64,000 nucleotides of DNA from Methylobacterium sp. 17Sr1-1 (GCF_003173775.1 NZ_CP029552.1:4839001-4903000), one strand, 5' to 3'. Counted from the first letter of the stretch, positions 45,343 through 56,767 are shown. The notes: generated by a model not told the origin, from the sequence alone. Program-made: numbers and translations.

Positions 45343-45831
45343 TCAGGCCCGCAGACGGGTCCGCACCTCGCCGAGGCTGCGGCGCACCAGGTCCTGGGCG
45401 GCGTCGCCGCTGACCTTCTCCCGCAGGATCGTCTCGGAGACCCGCACGGCGGCTTCCGCCGCGGCGGCCCGCACCTCGGCGGCGGCCTGAGCCTCGGCCT
45501 GGGCGATCTTGGTCTCCGCCGCCTTGGTGCGGCGGGCGACGAACTCGTTCAGGCGGGCATGGCCCTCGGCGGCGGCGGCCTCGGCCTCCGCACGGGCATT
45601 GGCGACGATCTCGGCGGCCTCGCGCTCGGCGTCCGAGCGGCGGCGCTTGTAATCCGCCAGGACGGCCTCGGCCTCCTCGCGCAGGCGCCGTGCCTCCTCG
45701 AGCTCCTTGCGCACGCGGGCGCCGCGCTTGTCGAGCCCGCCGGTGATCTGGTCGAACACACCCGCTTTCCAGGCGATGCCGCAGAACACCACGAAGGCGA
45801 CCGCGACCCAGAATTCCGCATCGAACAGCAT
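45343..45831 (-). CDS. atpF: F0F1 ATP synthase subunit b
   Basis: Peripheral-stalk subunit of 162 aa: one N-terminal transmembrane helix ([20 protein letters not shown]) and a long charged coiled coil ([20 protein letters not shown] onward) that holds delta and F1. It is the last gene of the atpI-atpB-atpE-b'-b operon. F1 genes are not in the window, as in most alphaproteobacteria where the two operons are separate. Start ATG 45831. Confidence 0.93.
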   Translation of the reverse strand: MLFDAEFWVAVAFVVFCGIAWKAGVFDQITGGLDKRGARVRKELEEARRLREEAEAVLADYKRRRSDAEREAAEIVANARAEAEAAAAEGHARLNEFVARRTKAAETKIAQAEAQAAAEVRAAAAEAAVRVSETILREKVSGDAAQDLVRRSLGEVRTRLRA

Positions 45832-45850
45832 GTCGTTGATCTCCTGCGGC

Positions 45851-46492
45851 TCAGTGCACGGTCTGGGGCGCGGCGGCGCGGTCGTAGGCCGCCTCGACGG
45901 CGGCGCGGTCCGGCGCCTGGCCGGTCAGGCGCTCGACGATCGCGGTCGCGGCGTCGGCGGCCACCTCGCGCACGCTGCCCATCGCGGTCGCGGTGCGGGT
46001 GCGGATCTGGGTCTCGGCCTCGGCGAGCTTCACCGCCAGGTCGGCCTCGAGGGACTTGCGGCGCGTCTCGGCCTCGGCGGCGAGCTGCTCGCGGGTGGTC
46101 TGGGCGATGCCCTTGGCCTTGGCCTGGGCGTCCTTGAGGGCGCGCTCGTAGGTGTCCCGGGCGCCGTCGGCCTCGGACTTGGCGCGGGCGGCCTGGTCGA
46201 GGTCGCCGGAGAGCCGGGTCTGCCGGTCGTGCAGGATGCCGGCGATCTGCGGCAGCGCGATCTTCGACATCAGGTAGTAGAGCAGGCCGAAGGCGAGCGC
46301 GAGCCAGAGGATCTGCGCGACGAAGGTGCTGCTCTCGAACGGCGGAAAGCCGCCGCCATGCTCGGAGGCCGGCTCGTGAATCAGCCCCTCCTTCAGGGGG
46401 CGGGTGCATGTGGCTGCGCCATGGTGTCGTCCGGGTGTGGGGGAGACGAAGCGCTCCCGCCGAGCGCTCGGCCGGGCCGGCCGTCTGGCCAC
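45851..46492 (-). CDS. atpG: F0F1 ATP synthase subunit b' (start disturbed)
   Basis: Second b-type stalk subunit, typical of photosynthetic and alphaproteobacterial ATP synthases: transmembrane helix [20 protein letters not shown] and a long coiled coil ending [19 protein letters not shown]. The open frame has no ATG before the helix; the only in-frame start is GTG 46492. An ATG at 46422 (MAQPHAPAP, the expected beginning) is one base out of frame: one more C in the C5 run (plus-strand 46396-46400) would join it to [15 protein letters not shown]. So a 1-nt deletion, or a sequencing error in a homopolymer, is likely, and the true start is probably 46422. Confidence 0.88.
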   Translation of the reverse strand: MARRPARPSARRERFVSPTPGRHHGAATCTRPLKEGLIHEPASEHGGGFPPFESSTFVAQILWLALAFGLLYYLMSKIALPQIAGILHDRQTRLSGDLDQAARAKSEADGARDTYERALKDAQAKAKGIAQTTREQLAAEAETRRKSLEADLAVKLAEAETQIRTRTATAMGSVREVAADAATAIVERLTGQAPDRAAVEAAYDRAAAPQTVH

Positions 46493-46619
46493 CGCGCCTC
46501 AGCAGGAGCGGCGGCTGCACGAAGTGGTATCGGGTGTCCCTAACGCACGCGCACCGGAGCCTCGTGTGAAGCCCGGTGCGCGGGGTGGACCACCTCTTGT
46601 CAGGCAATCCTCGCCGAAA

Positions 46620-46847
46620 TCAGACGGCGAACAGCAGCAGCAGCGCGACGAGCAGCGAGAAGATGCCCAGCGCCTCGGTCAGCGCGAAGCCGAGGAGCAG
46701 GTTGGGGCGCTGGCTGTCGGCCGCGGAGGGGTTGCGCAGGGCGCCGGCGAAGAACTGGCCGAACAGGTTGCCGAGGCCCACGGCGGCGCCCGCCATGCCG
46801 AGGCAGGCGAGGCCGGCGCCGATGTACTTCGCAGCAACGGGATCCAT
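46620..46847 (-). CDS. atpE: F0F1 ATP synthase subunit c
   Basis: Proton-carrying ring subunit of 75 aa, two transmembrane helices joined by the RNPSAADSQ polar loop. The essential carboxylate is Glu in [10 protein letters not shown] on helix 2. Gly-rich first helix [20 protein letters not shown]. Start ATG 46847 has TAGGAGCATC upstream. Confidence 0.97.
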   Translation of the reverse strand: MDPVAAKYIGAGLACLGMAGAAVGLGNLFGQFFAGALRNPSAADSQRPNLLLGFALTEALGIFSLLVALLLLFAV

Positions 46848-46977
46848 CGTGATGCTCCTAAGGTCGTCTAGTCGTCTGGCGGGTGGTATCCGGCCGCGAC
46901 ACGGCGAACCGGGGTGGGAAGCTCTGGGAGTCTGATCGCGGGCTAAGGGCTGAGGGCCGTGCGACGGCCCCGCCGCC

Positions 46978-47733
46978 TTAGTGGCCCGGATGCAGGGCGT
47001 CGCTGAGGTAGATCGAGGTCAGCGTCGCGAAGACGTAGGCCTGTAGCACCGCGACCAGCATCTCGAGGGCCGTGACGGCGACCGAGAGGGCGAGGGGCAG
47101 GGGCGAGAGGATGCCCCAGACGCCGGCGGCGAGGAGGGCCGGGACGAAGCCCGCGAAGATCTTGAGCGCGATGTGGCCCGCCAGCACGTTGGCGAAGAGA
47201 CGGACCGAGAGGCTGATCGGCCGCGAGATGAACGACACGACCTCGATCATCACGATCAGCGGCTTGAGCCAGCCGGGCACGCCGGGGGGCACGAACAGCC
47301 CGAGGAAGTGGGTGCCGTGGGCCATGAAGCCGTAGATCACCACGGTGAGGATCACCACCAGCGCCAGCATGAAGGTGACGATGATGTGGCTGGTCACCGC
47401 GAAGGCGTAGGGGATCATCCCGAACAGGTTCAGCAGCAGCACGAACATGAACAGGGAGAAGACCAGCGGCACGAAGCGCTCGCTGCCGTGGCCGGCCGAC
47501 TGGTGCACCGTCTGGCCGATGAACTCGTAGAACACCTCGGCCAGGGACTGCGCCCGGCCCGGCACCACCGCCCGGCTCTTCGTCGCCCAGATCGTCAGGA
47601 GCGCGATGAGCCCCACGGCCAGGAACATGTACAGCGCCGACTGGGTGAAGGCGATGTTCTGGTGGCCGATATGCCCGAACGAAACCAGCGGCTTCAGCTC
47701 GAACTGGTGGATCGGATCCATCTTGACGGCCAT
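46978..47733 (-). CDS. atpB: F0F1 ATP synthase subunit a
   Basis: Membrane stator subunit of 251 aa forming the two proton half-channels. The essential Arg is in [14 protein letters not shown], and conserved helix [16 protein letters not shown] ends the protein. Start ATG 47733 ([16 protein letters not shown]); ATG 47721 (MDPIHQF) is possible. Confidence 0.96.
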   Translation of the reverse strand: MAVKMDPIHQFELKPLVSFGHIGHQNIAFTQSALYMFLAVGLIALLTIWATKSRAVVPGRAQSLAEVFYEFIGQTVHQSAGHGSERFVPLVFSLFMFVLLLNLFGMIPYAFAVTSHIIVTFMLALVVILTVVIYGFMAHGTHFLGLFVPPGVPGWLKPLIVMIEVVSFISRPISLSVRLFANVLAGHIALKIFAGFVPALLAAGVWGILSPLPLALSVAVTALEMLVAVLQAYVFATLTSIYLSDALHPGH

Positions 47734-47824
47734 GCCGGTCCCGCCCCCTCGTGTGTCGCTGCCGCGGGTTTCTCCCGCCGCGCTGCCAATCCGTGCAGGC
47801 GGATGCACGGCATCCACCGGATGA

Positions 47825-48202
47825 TCAAGACCCTGGCGGGCCTTTCTTCGTGTCCGCGGCCGGAAAAAATCCGGAAACGCGCATCACGTTGTAGATTCCG
47901 GCCGCGAAGCCCAGGACGAGCAGGACGATCAGGCCCCAGGGCTTGGTGCCCAGGAGACGATCGAAGCCCCAGCCGAGAAGGCCGCCCGCCAGGACGCCGG
48001 CCACGAATTCCGTGGACAGCCGCATGGCGATGCCGAGGGACGAAGGCTGGCCGCTGCCTTGACGCGCAGAAAGGTCGGGAGACGCCGCGGGGCGCTTCCG
48101 GTCGATCTGCATCTCGAGACGCTTCAGCCTCGCGGAGAGGTCGTCGTCGGGGGAGGAGCCCTCACCGGTGCCGTCCTTCCCCCGCGGGTCGTTGCCGCTC
48201 AT
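47825..48202 (-). CDS. atpI: AtpI/AtpQ-type ATP synthase assembly protein
   Basis: A 125-aa protein with a charged N-terminal half (LSARLKRLEMQIDRKRPAA) and two transmembrane helices (STEFVAGVLAGGLLGWGFD, LIVLLVLGFAAGIYNVMRV). AtpI helps assemble the c-ring or insert Mg2+. First gene of the F0 operon, divergent from nothing; a 157-bp gap separates it from smc. Confidence 0.9.
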   Translation of the reverse strand: MSGNDPRGKDGTGEGSSPDDDLSARLKRLEMQIDRKRPAASPDLSARQGSGQPSSLGIAMRLSTEFVAGVLAGGLLGWGFDRLLGTKPWGLIVLLVLGFAAGIYNVMRVSGFFPAADTKKGPPGS

Positions 48203-48359
48203 GGCGAAACCTCGCGCGTGAAGGATGAGGAGATCCGGTCCGGCCGCCCCCGTCGAGCGGGCGCACCATAGTTTCGCCCACCTTGGGTGTCAAGGCATCG
48301 CGAACAGGCGTTAAGTCATTGGACTTTCGACGGATTCCGCGCCGCACGCGGGTGCGCCG

Positions 48360-51300
48360 TCAAACCGTCTCGACCAGCCGCTCGGCGGTCGTGAGATCGA
48401 CCGAGACGAGTTGCGACACCCCTCGTTCGGCCATGGTCACGCCGAACAGCCGGTCCATCCGCGCCATGGTGATCGGGTTGTGGGTGATGACGAGGAAGCG
48501 GGTGTCGGTGTCGCGCGCCATCGCGGCGAGGAGGTCGCAGTAGCGCTCGACATTGGCATCGTCGAGGGGCGCGTCGACCTCGTCGAGGACGCAGACCGGC
48601 GACGGGTTGGTGAGGAACACCGCGAAGATCAGCGCGGTCGCGGTGAGCGCCTGCTCGCCGCCCGAGAGCAGCGTCATGGTCTGGGGCTTCTTGCCCGGGG
48701 GGCGGGCCAGGATGTCGAGGCCCGCCTCCAGCGGGTCGTCGGAATCGACCAGGGTCAACTCGGCGGTGCCGCCGCCGAACAGGGTCGTGAACAGCCGCTC
48801 GAAATGCCCGTTCACCGCCGTGAAGGCGGCGAGCAGCCGCTCGCGCCCCTCGCGGTTGAGGCTCTGGATCGCGCCGCGCAGGCGCCGGATCGCCTCGATC
48901 AGCTCGTCGCGCTCGCGGCCCAGTTCGTCGCGCCGCCCTTCCGTATCGCGCAACTCCTCCTCGGCCCGCAGGTTCACGGCGCCGAGCCGGTCGCGGTCGG
49001 CCCGCAAGGCCGCCGCCTTCGCCTCGACGGCGCCGACCTCCGGGAGGGGATCGCCGGGGGCGACGCCCGCGAGGCCGTAGAGGCCTTCCGGCGTCGTCTC
49101 CAGGCCGTCGGCGATGGCGCGGACCACCTCGGCGAGGCGCCGCGTCAGGGCCTCGTGCGCGGCCACCGCCGCACCCCGTGCTTCGCGGGCCGAGGCGAAG
49201 GCGTCGAGGGCCTTCCGCGCCCGGGCCTCGGCCTCGGCCAGGGTCCGTTCTCCCGCATTCAGGCGCTCGCCGGCCTGCGCGCGGGCGGCGCCCGCGGCCT
49301 CCATCGCAGCAGTCAGGCGGCGGCGTTCCTCGGCGAAGGTCTCGGGCGCCTCGGCGAGCCCGGCCTGCTCCTCTTCCGCCGCCGCGAGGCGCTCCTCGAG
49401 TTCCTCCAGCACGCCGTCGGCCCGCTCGGCCCGCTCCTGCCAGCGGGCCCGGTCGACGGCCAGAGCCGCGCGGCGGGCGGCGGCCTCTTCGGCGGCGCGG
49501 GTCAGTGACAGGCGGGCGGCCCGGGCCTCGGCGGCGGCCAGCCGCCGCGCCTCGGCGAGGATGCGGGCCTCGTCGAGGCGGGCGGCGAGGTCTCCTGGTT
49601 CGTCGAGGGCGCTCAGCGCCTCCTCGGCGGCCTCGACCCGGGCGGCGGCCTCCTCGGCGTCGGCCGCGATGCGCGCCTCGGCCTCGGCGAGGGCGGTCCG
49701 GCGGGCGACGGCCTCGGCCTCCCGGCGCTCGGCCTGGGCCAGCGTCTCGCGGGCGTCGTCGAGGGTGCGGCGGGCGAGGCGGAGGCCCTCGACGGCGCGG
49801 AGCTCCGCGGCCGCCGCGGCGTCCGCGCGGGCCTGGAGCGCGTCGTGGGCTTCCTGCATGGCTTCCGCCCGCTCCCGGGCCTCGGTCGCGGCCTCGCTCA
49901 ACGCGTCGAGCCGGTTGCGCTCGGACAGCCGCCGCGCCGCCGGCCGCGGCGCTTCCGCGGCGGCGGTGAGACCGTCCCAGCGATGGAGGTCGCCCCGCCG
50001 CGTGACGAGGCGCTGGCCCGGCTGCAGGCGCTCGCGCAACGCCGCCGCCTCCGCCGGCTCGACCACTCCGACCTGCCGCAGGCGGCGGGCGAGGGCCGGC
50101 GGGCCGGCGACCCGCTCGGCGAGCGGCGGGATCCCGGCCGGCAGGGCCGGGTCGGTGCCGGGATCGGGCGGAGCAATCCAGTGGGTCGGGGCCTGCGGGT
50201 CGAGGGCGGCCTCCAGGTCGTCCCCGAGCGCCGCCGCCAGGGCCGCCTCGTAGCCGGGCTCGACGGTGAGCGCGTCGAGGACCGGCGGGAAGCGCGCGTC
50301 CGCGCCCGGCGCCACCAGCCGGGCGAGGGTGCGGGCCTCGGTGTCGAGCCGCGCCGCCTCGCGCTCGGCCGCCGCCAGGAGCGGCCGGCCCCGGGATTCG
50401 GCCTCGCGCGCCGCGGCCACCGCGTCGCGGGCGGCGGCCGCCGCCTCCTCGGCGTCCTCGGCCGTCTCCTTCGCCTCGTCGTAGGCCTCGCGCAGGGCGG
50501 CGAGCCGGTCCGCCCCGGCCTCTCCCGCCGCCGCAGCCTCGCGGGCGAGACGGGCCTGCTCGCCGGCGAGCCGCGCCGCCCGGGCGCGCTCGTCGGTGGC
50601 GGCGCGGATCAGGGCGCCGCGCCGGGCCGCGTGCTCGGCCTGCGCACCCTGCGCGGCGGCGAGCGCTCCTTCGGCGAGGGCGAGGCTCGTCTCGGCGGCC
50701 GTCTCCCGTACGGCGGCCTCCTCGCGCGCGGCTCTCCCGTCCTCGGCCCCGTCCAGCGCCGCGGCCTCGCCGTCCAGGCGCGCCAGGGTCGAGCGCGCGT
50801 CGTCCCGGGAGGCGGCCTCGCGGGCGTGGTCGCGGCGCAGGTCGGCGATCCGCCGGCCGAGATCGCGCAGGCGCTCGGCGCTGCGGCGCTCCTGGGCCTC
50901 GAGCTGCGCCCCCGCCAGCATCAGGCGCTGCACCTCGGCCGCCGCGGCGCCCTCCGCCTCGCGCAGGCGCGGCAGGGCGGCGGCGGCGATCCCCTGCGCG
51001 GTCGCCGAGTCCACCTGCTCGGCTTGCGCACGCCCCAGCCGATCGAGGGCCTGGGCCAGAGCCGCGTCCGACGCCGTCGCCTCGCGGCGGGCGTTCGTGT
51101 GGCCGATCAGCAGCAGCAACGCCTCGTGCCGGCGGATCTCCGCCGCGATGGCGCGGTAGCGCTGGGCCGATCGGGCCTGGCGGCGCAGCGATTCGACGCC
51201 GGCGGTGATCGCCGTCAGCACGTCCTCGACGCGCGACAGGTTCTCTTCCGCCGCCCGCAGGCGCAGTTCCGCCTCGTGCCGACGGGCGTGCAGGCCGCCG

Positions 51301-51809
51301 ATGCCGGCGGCGTCCTCCAGGATGCGCCGCCGCGCCTGGGGCTTCGCGGCGATCAGCACGGCCACCTGGCCCTGGCGCACCATGGCGGGTGAGCGCGCGC
51401 CGGTCGCCGCGTCGGCGAACATCAGCTGTACGTCGCGGGCCCGGACCTCGCGGCCGTTGACCCGGTAGGTCGAGCCGGCGCCCCGGTCGATGCGGCGCGA
51501 GACCTCCAGCAGGTCGGCGGCGTTGAAGGCGGCGGGCGCCGTGCGGGCGCCGTTGTCGAGGGTGAGCGTCACCTCGGCGTGGCTGCGGCCGGAGCGCCCA
51601 CCGGAGCCCGAGAAGATCACGTCGTCCATGCCCGACGCCCGCATGCTCTTGTGCGAGCTCTCCCCCATCACCCAGCGCAGGGCCTCGACGAGGTTCGACT
51701 TGCCGCAGCCGTTCGGCCCGATCACCCCGGTCAGCCCGGGCTCGATCAGGAACTCGCTCGGCTCGACGAAGGTCTTGAAGCCGACGATGCGCAGGCGCGT
51801 GAATTTCAT
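48360..51809 (-). CDS. smc: Chromosome segregation protein SMC
   Basis: Condensin-type ATPase of 1149 aa. N-terminal head with Walker A GPNGCGKSNLVEALRW (31-46), then a coiled coil of about 300 residues, hinge near residues 500-640 (RFPPVLDALTVEPGYEAALA), second coiled coil, and C-terminal head with signature LLSGGEQALTATALIFAVF and Walker B CVLDEVDAPLDD. It compacts and segregates DNA with ScpA/ScpB, not in this window. Start ATG 51809. Confidence 0.97.
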   Translation of the reverse strand: MKFTRLRIVGFKTFVEPSEFLIEPGLTGVIGPNGCGKSNLVEALRWVMGESSHKSMRASGMDDVIFSGSGGRSGRSHAEVTLTLDNGARTAPAAFNAADLLEVSRRIDRGAGSTYRVNGREVRARDVQLMFADAATGARSPAMVRQGQVAVLIAAKPQARRRILEDAAGIGGLHARRHEAELRLRAAEENLSRVEDVLTAITAGVESLRRQARSAQRYRAIAAEIRRHEALLLLIGHTNARREATASDAALAQALDRLGRAQAEQVDSATAQGIAAAALPRLREAEGAAAAEVQRLMLAGAQLEAQERRSAERLRDLGRRIADLRRDHAREAASRDDARSTLARLDGEAAALDGAEDGRAAREEAAVRETAAETSLALAEGALAAAQGAQAEHAARRGALIRAATDERARAARLAGEQARLAREAAAAGEAGADRLAALREAYDEAKETAEDAEEAAAAARDAVAAAREAESRGRPLLAAAEREAARLDTEARTLARLVAPGADARFPPVLDALTVEPGYEAALAAALGDDLEAALDPQAPTHWIAPPDPGTDPALPAGIPPLAERVAGPPALARRLRQVGVVEPAEAAALRERLQPGQRLVTRRGDLHRWDGLTAAAEAPRPAARRLSERNRLDALSEAATEARERAEAMQEAHDALQARADAAAAAELRAVEGLRLARRTLDDARETLAQAERREAEAVARRTALAEAEARIAADAEEAAARVEAAEEALSALDEPGDLAARLDEARILAEARRLAAAEARAARLSLTRAAEEAAARRAALAVDRARWQERAERADGVLEELEERLAAAEEEQAGLAEAPETFAEERRRLTAAMEAAGAARAQAGERLNAGERTLAEAEARARKALDAFASAREARGAAVAAHEALTRRLAEVVRAIADGLETTPEGLYGLAGVAPGDPLPEVGAVEAKAAALRADRDRLGAVNLRAEEELRDTEGRRDELGRERDELIEAIRRLRGAIQSLNREGRERLLAAFTAVNGHFERLFTTLFGGGTAELTLVDSDDPLEAGLDILARPPGKKPQTMTLLSGGEQALTATALIFAVFLTNPSPVCVLDEVDAPLDDANVERYCDLLAAMARDTDTRFLVITHNPITMARMDRLFGVTMAERGVSQLVSVDLTTAERLVETV

Positions 51810-51863
51810 GGGGAGACGCGGTGCGCTGGCTTTGCGCCGACGATTCGAGAGCAGGCGCAGGTC

Positions 51864-51887
51864 CCCCTCTCCCACTCGGGAGAGGGG
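51864..51887. repeat. CCCCTCTCCC hairpin between smc and the DsbA gene
   Basis: CCCCTCTCCC-ACTC-GGGAGAGGGG, the same core as at 15819 and 15957. It lies upstream of smc and just past the DsbA gene end, so it may act as that gene's terminator. Confidence 0.7.
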
Positions 51888-51930
51888 ATCTCGCGCTCGA
51901 TTTGTTAGTGTTCGCTCATATGAGAAAGGG

Positions 51931-52575
51931 TTACGCCCCCACGATCGGCTTGATCACCTTCTCCATGCCGTCGATCGTCATCTCGCCCTGGTACTTCTGG
52001 CCGTTGATGAAGAAGGTCGGCGTGGCGTTGACCTTGAAGGTGGTCATCGCCTTCTCCTTCACGGCGTTGACGCCGTCGTAGAGCTTCTGGTCCTTGAGGG
52101 TCGCCTCGAACTTCTCCTTCGAGAAGCCGGCCTGGCGCATCATTTGCTCGAGGGCGTCGAGGGGCTTCGGGACGAAGGCCCAGTTCGGCTGCTGGTCGAA
52201 CAGCATGTCGGTGATCGGGTAGTAGCGCGCCGCGTTGTCGGACCGGGCCAGCATGAAGGCCGCGGTGGCGAGCGGGTCGAGGGGGAATTCGCGCAGGGTG
52301 AAGCGGACCTTGCCGGTGTCGATCCAGCGCTCCTTGAGCGCCGGCCAGGTCGTCTTGTGGAAGGCGGCGCAGTGCGAGCAGGTCATCGAGGCGTACTCGA
52401 TGATGGTGCAGCGGGCGTTGTCCGGCCCGAGCCAGGCGTCGCCGAGCGGGCCGGGCTGCATCAGGCCGTCGACCACCGGCCCCTGAGCCAGAGCCGAGAG
52501 CGGCAGGGCCGGCGCGAGCAGAGCCGCACCGAGGGCCGAGCCGGTGAGTGTCAGGGCCTCGCGACGGGTGAGCAT
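51931..52575 (-). CDS. DsbA-family thiol-disulfide protein
   Basis: A 214-aa exported thioredoxin-fold protein. The signal peptide (MLTRREALTLTGSALGAALL) has an RR and may use Tat. Redox motif CSHC in YASMTCSHCAAFHKTTWP, cis-proline in KVNATPTFFINGQKYQG. Such proteins form or isomerise disulfides in the periplasm; close relatives often accompany smc and mutY in alphaproteobacteria. Start ATG 52575. Confidence 0.9.
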   Translation of the reverse strand: MLTRREALTLTGSALGAALLAPALPLSALAQGPVVDGLMQPGPLGDAWLGPDNARCTIIEYASMTCSHCAAFHKTTWPALKERWIDTGKVRFTLREFPLDPLATAAFMLARSDNAARYYPITDMLFDQQPNWAFVPKPLDALEQMMRQAGFSKEKFEATLKDQKLYDGVNAVKEKAMTTFKVNATPTFFINGQKYQGEMTIDGMEKVIKPIVGA

Positions 52576-52793
52576 GGCAGGCGTCCTCGTGGAGGGTGCG
52601 GGAGGGTCCGCAATCGTCAGTGCGGTAGAATCCCGGCCGCCTCGTGGCAAGCCGCCGAGGCATCAACAGCCCGCGACGCTTCAGTTCGTTGGTGCCGCCG
52701 CGTGCCGCGGCGGCGTCCGGCACAGGGGGTGCCGGCGCCCGGTCGGGCTTGCGGCTGGATGCATGCCCGCCGACGACGAAGAGGGTATCGCGC

Positions 52794-53282
52794 TCAGCGC
52801 GAGCGCTGCGCGCCCAAAACCGCGAGGCCGAGCCGGTCGAGGGCGTCGCGGAGCGCCGCCTCGCTCACGGTCGAGACCGCGAGCGCCACCTCGCCGCGAC
52901 GCACCGGGTCCAGGGGCGGGGGGGCGGCAGCGCGGCGTCGCGCCTGGGCGACCCGGTCCTGGCGCAGGCGGATCTTGCCGACGCAGGCCCAGCCGTAATG
53001 ACGGTTGATGCGCTCGATCACCAGCGGCACGAGGTGCTGGAGTTCGAGGGCGAAGGCGCCCTCGACCCGCACCGTCAGGGTGCCGGGCTCCGGCCGCTGC
53101 TCGCGCGACGCGCCGCGTCGGCGCGACCATTCGAGCTTCTCCGGCTGGCAGGCCCGGGCGAGGCGCTCGCCGACGATCTCGGACCAGGAGGCCAGGATGT
53201 CGGTCGAGGCGAAGCCCTGCGCCGCGAAGACGGGGCCGAGGGACCGCTCGATCAGCTCGCTCAAGGGTTTGGGCCGCGCCAT
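52794..53282 (-). CDS. DUF721/DciA-like protein
   Basis: A 162-aa protein with the DUF721 domain (KPLSELIERSLGPVFAAQGF, ILASWSEIVGERLA, GTLTVRVEGAFALELQHL), related to DciA, which loads the replicative helicase DnaB in bacteria lacking DnaC. Start ATG 53282. Divergent from mutY across a 175-bp gap, an arrangement common in alphaproteobacteria. Whether this member loads helicase is inferred only from family. Confidence 0.85.
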   Translation of the reverse strand: MARPKPLSELIERSLGPVFAAQGFASTDILASWSEIVGERLARACQPEKLEWSRRRGASREQRPEPGTLTVRVEGAFALELQHLVPLVIERINRHYGWACVGKIRLRQDRVAQARRRAAAPPPLDPVRRGEVALAVSTVSEAALRDALDRLGLAVLGAQRSR

Positions 53283-53457
53283 CGCCCGTCCGTCCTAAAA
53301 AAGGGTCGCCGCGTCCGGCGTGACGCCGCGAAAGCTAGAGCCTTCGTGTAAGGGAACACTTAACCCTCGGGCCCGCCCCGTCGAGAGCCGTGCGCGGCGG
53401 CGACAATCGCCGAAATCCCGCTCCCGCCGCGGCGGAAAACCCGCTAAGGCGGGCCGC

Positions 53458-54696
53458 ATGGTAGCGCCCGCCGCGTCGCACTCAAGGCCGGAAGCCGCCG
53501 ACCTCCTGGTCTGGTACGACCGCCATCGCCGCGCGCTGCCCTGGCGCGCGCTGCCCGGCGTCGCGCCCGACCCGTACCGGGTCTGGCTGTCCGAGATCAT
53601 GCTGCAGCAGACCACCGTCGCTGCGGTCAAGCCCTACTTCGCCCGCTTCCTGGAGCGCTTCCCGACCATCGAGGCCCTGGCGGCGGCGCCGGAGGACGCG
53701 GTGATGGGCGCCTGGGCCGGCCTCGGCTACTATTCCCGCGCCCGCAACCTGCATGCCTGCGCGAAGGCGGTTGCCGAGGCCGGCGGCTTTCCCGACACGG
53801 TCGAGGGCCTGCGCAAGCTCCCCGGCATCGGCGCCTACACGGCGGGCGCCATCGCGGCGATCGCCTTCGACCGGCCGGCGGCGGCGGTGGACGGCAATGT
53901 CGAGCGGGTGGTGTCGCGCCTCTACGCGATCGAGACCCCGATCCCGGCCGCGCGGGCCGAGATCCGCCGCCTCGCGGAAGGCCTGGTGCCGCACCAACGC
54001 CCGGGCGACTTCGCGCAGGCCGTGATGGATCTCGGCGCGACGCTCTGCACGCCGAAGCGGCCGGCCTGCGCGCTCTGCCCCTGGATGCGGCCCTGCCGCG
54101 CCCGGGCCGAGGGGCTGCAAGAGACGTTTCCGCGCAAGGTGAAGAAGGTGGCCGGCGCCCTGCGCCGCGGCGCCGCCTTCGTGGTCCTGCGGACCGGCGA
54201 CGACGCGGTGCTCCTGCGCACCCGGCCGCCGGAGGGCCTCCTCGGCGCCATGGCCGAGCCGCCGACGAGCGAGTGGCGGGCCGATTACGACCCGGCTCAG
54301 GCGCTCCTCGACGCGCCGCTCGACGCACGCTGGAAGCGGCTGCCCGGCACGGTGCGCCACGTCTTCACGCATTTCCCGCTCGAACTGACGGTCTTCCTCG
54401 CCCGGGTCGCCGCCGGGACCCCGGCGCCCGACGGCATGCGCTTCACGCCCCGCGCCGGTCTCGACTCCGAGCCGCTGCCGGGTGCGATGAAGAAGGTGCT
54501 GGCCCACGCCCTGGAGCAGAAGCTCGCCGCCCCCCCGGCCGCGCCAGTACCCCCGCCGGCCCCCGACCTCGCGACGCTCCCGGAGCCCGAACCGCCGCCG
54601 CGCCGCGCGCCGCTGCCGAAGGTGCTGTCGCGACGGCCCGCCTCGGCGGCTCCGGTGACCAAGCCTGTCGGACGGGGCCGGCCCAGGGAGCGGTGA
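53458..54696 (+). CDS. mutY: A/G-specific adenine glycosylase
   Basis: Removes adenine mispaired with 8-oxoguanine. The 412-aa enzyme has HhH-GPD core with catalytic Glu46 (SEIMLQQTT), helix-hairpin-helix LPGIGAYTAGAIAAIAF, catalytic Asp145 (VDGNVERVV), a 4Fe-4S cluster loop (C197, C204, C207, C213), and a C-terminal NUDIX-like 8-oxoG recognition domain. It has an unusual Pro/Ala-rich tail of about 65 residues. Start ATG 53458. Confidence 0.95.
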   Translation: MVAPAASHSRPEAADLLVWYDRHRRALPWRALPGVAPDPYRVWLSEIMLQQTTVAAVKPYFARFLERFPTIEALAAAPEDAVMGAWAGLGYYSRARNLHACAKAVAEAGGFPDTVEGLRKLPGIGAYTAGAIAAIAFDRPAAAVDGNVERVVSRLYAIETPIPAARAEIRRLAEGLVPHQRPGDFAQAVMDLGATLCTPKRPACALCPWMRPCRARAEGLQETFPRKVKKVAGALRRGAAFVVLRTGDDAVLLRTRPPEGLLGAMAEPPTSEWRADYDPAQALLDAPLDARWKRLPGTVRHVFTHFPLELTVFLARVAAGTPAPDGMRFTPRAGLDSEPLPGAMKKVLAHALEQKLAAPPAAPVPPPAPDLATLPEPEPPPRRAPLPKVLSRRPASAAPVTKPVGRGRPRER

Positions 54697-54868
54697 ACGA
54701 GATGCGGTGCGGGGTGATGGTCGGACGGCGCGAGCCCGGCAGGGGGTGAGCCGGGCGCCGCGCGGCCCGTCGCCGGCCGCGCCGGCCCGCCCTATCTCCC
54801 GGCCGCGCGAAATGCCGATCGCCGGAACGGCCCCAGCGCGTCGCGAGCGGGGAGGGGGATCGCCGTCG

Positions 54869-55336
54869 ATGCTGAAGCTCTTGGTGACGAGCGCCTTCGT
54901 CCTGTCGGCCAGTGCCGCGCAGCCGGTCGACTACCGATGGACGACCGGCTTCGGGCAGGGCACCCTGGAAGCGAAGATCACGAACAGATCCAAGGACGAG
55001 TTGATCGTCTATTGCGCTTCGGGGCAGGACGATCATCCGGCCGGGATGTTCTTCACGATCGGAGGCTGGACGTACCGTCCTCGCGAGAAGGTGTATGTCC
55101 AGTTCGTGGTCGACGAAAAAAATCATTCTTTCGAATTTGCCGAGACGCAGTACGAGGCCTCGGGGCGGGCCTTCTTCGGCAATCTGTATAATTTCGTGGC
55201 CGCGCTCGCGTCGTCGAGATCCTCATCGTTTCTCTTCGAGATTCCTGCGGAGAATATTTCCCGATCGCTGTCGCTGCTGAATGTCGGCGACGCCCTCGGC
55301 AAGCCGTCCGATCTCATCGTCGACGGTTGCAAGTAG
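54869..55336 (+). CDS. Secreted hypothetical protein
   Basis: A 155-aa protein with a short signal peptide (MLKLLVTSAFVLSASAAQ) and a beta-rich mature domain (TLEAKITNRSKDELIVYCAS, GMFFTIGGWTYRPREKVYVQ, SFEFAETQYEASGRAFFGNL) with Cys at YCAS and at the C-terminal DGCK, likely disulfide-bonded. Base composition is lower in GC than its neighbours. Start ATG 54869 has GGGAGGGGG. Family not recognised. The 228-bp gap to ccrM shows nothing. Confidence 0.72.
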   Translation: MLKLLVTSAFVLSASAAQPVDYRWTTGFGQGTLEAKITNRSKDELIVYCASGQDDHPAGMFFTIGGWTYRPREKVYVQFVVDEKNHSFEFAETQYEASGRAFFGNLYNFVAALASSRSSSFLFEIPAENISRSLSLLNVGDALGKPSDLIVDGCK

Positions 55337-55564
55337 GAGCGAGGCCGCGACACCCCCATCCCGGCTCCGGGACCGGCCTCGTCAGACGAGGCGGTGCGGG
55401 TCGCGGACGGGCGAGCCGTCCGCTACGGGCGCGTCCTTCGGACGAGCCCCGATCCGACGTCGCACGGCAGGCAACCTGCGATGCATTCCGTCAGACAGGA
55501 TGGCGCCCGCGGCCGCAAGGCCAGGGGCGCTCCTGCTCAGGCGTCGTCCGCCAAGTCCTGCCGC

Positions 55565-56767
<1,203 letters not shown>

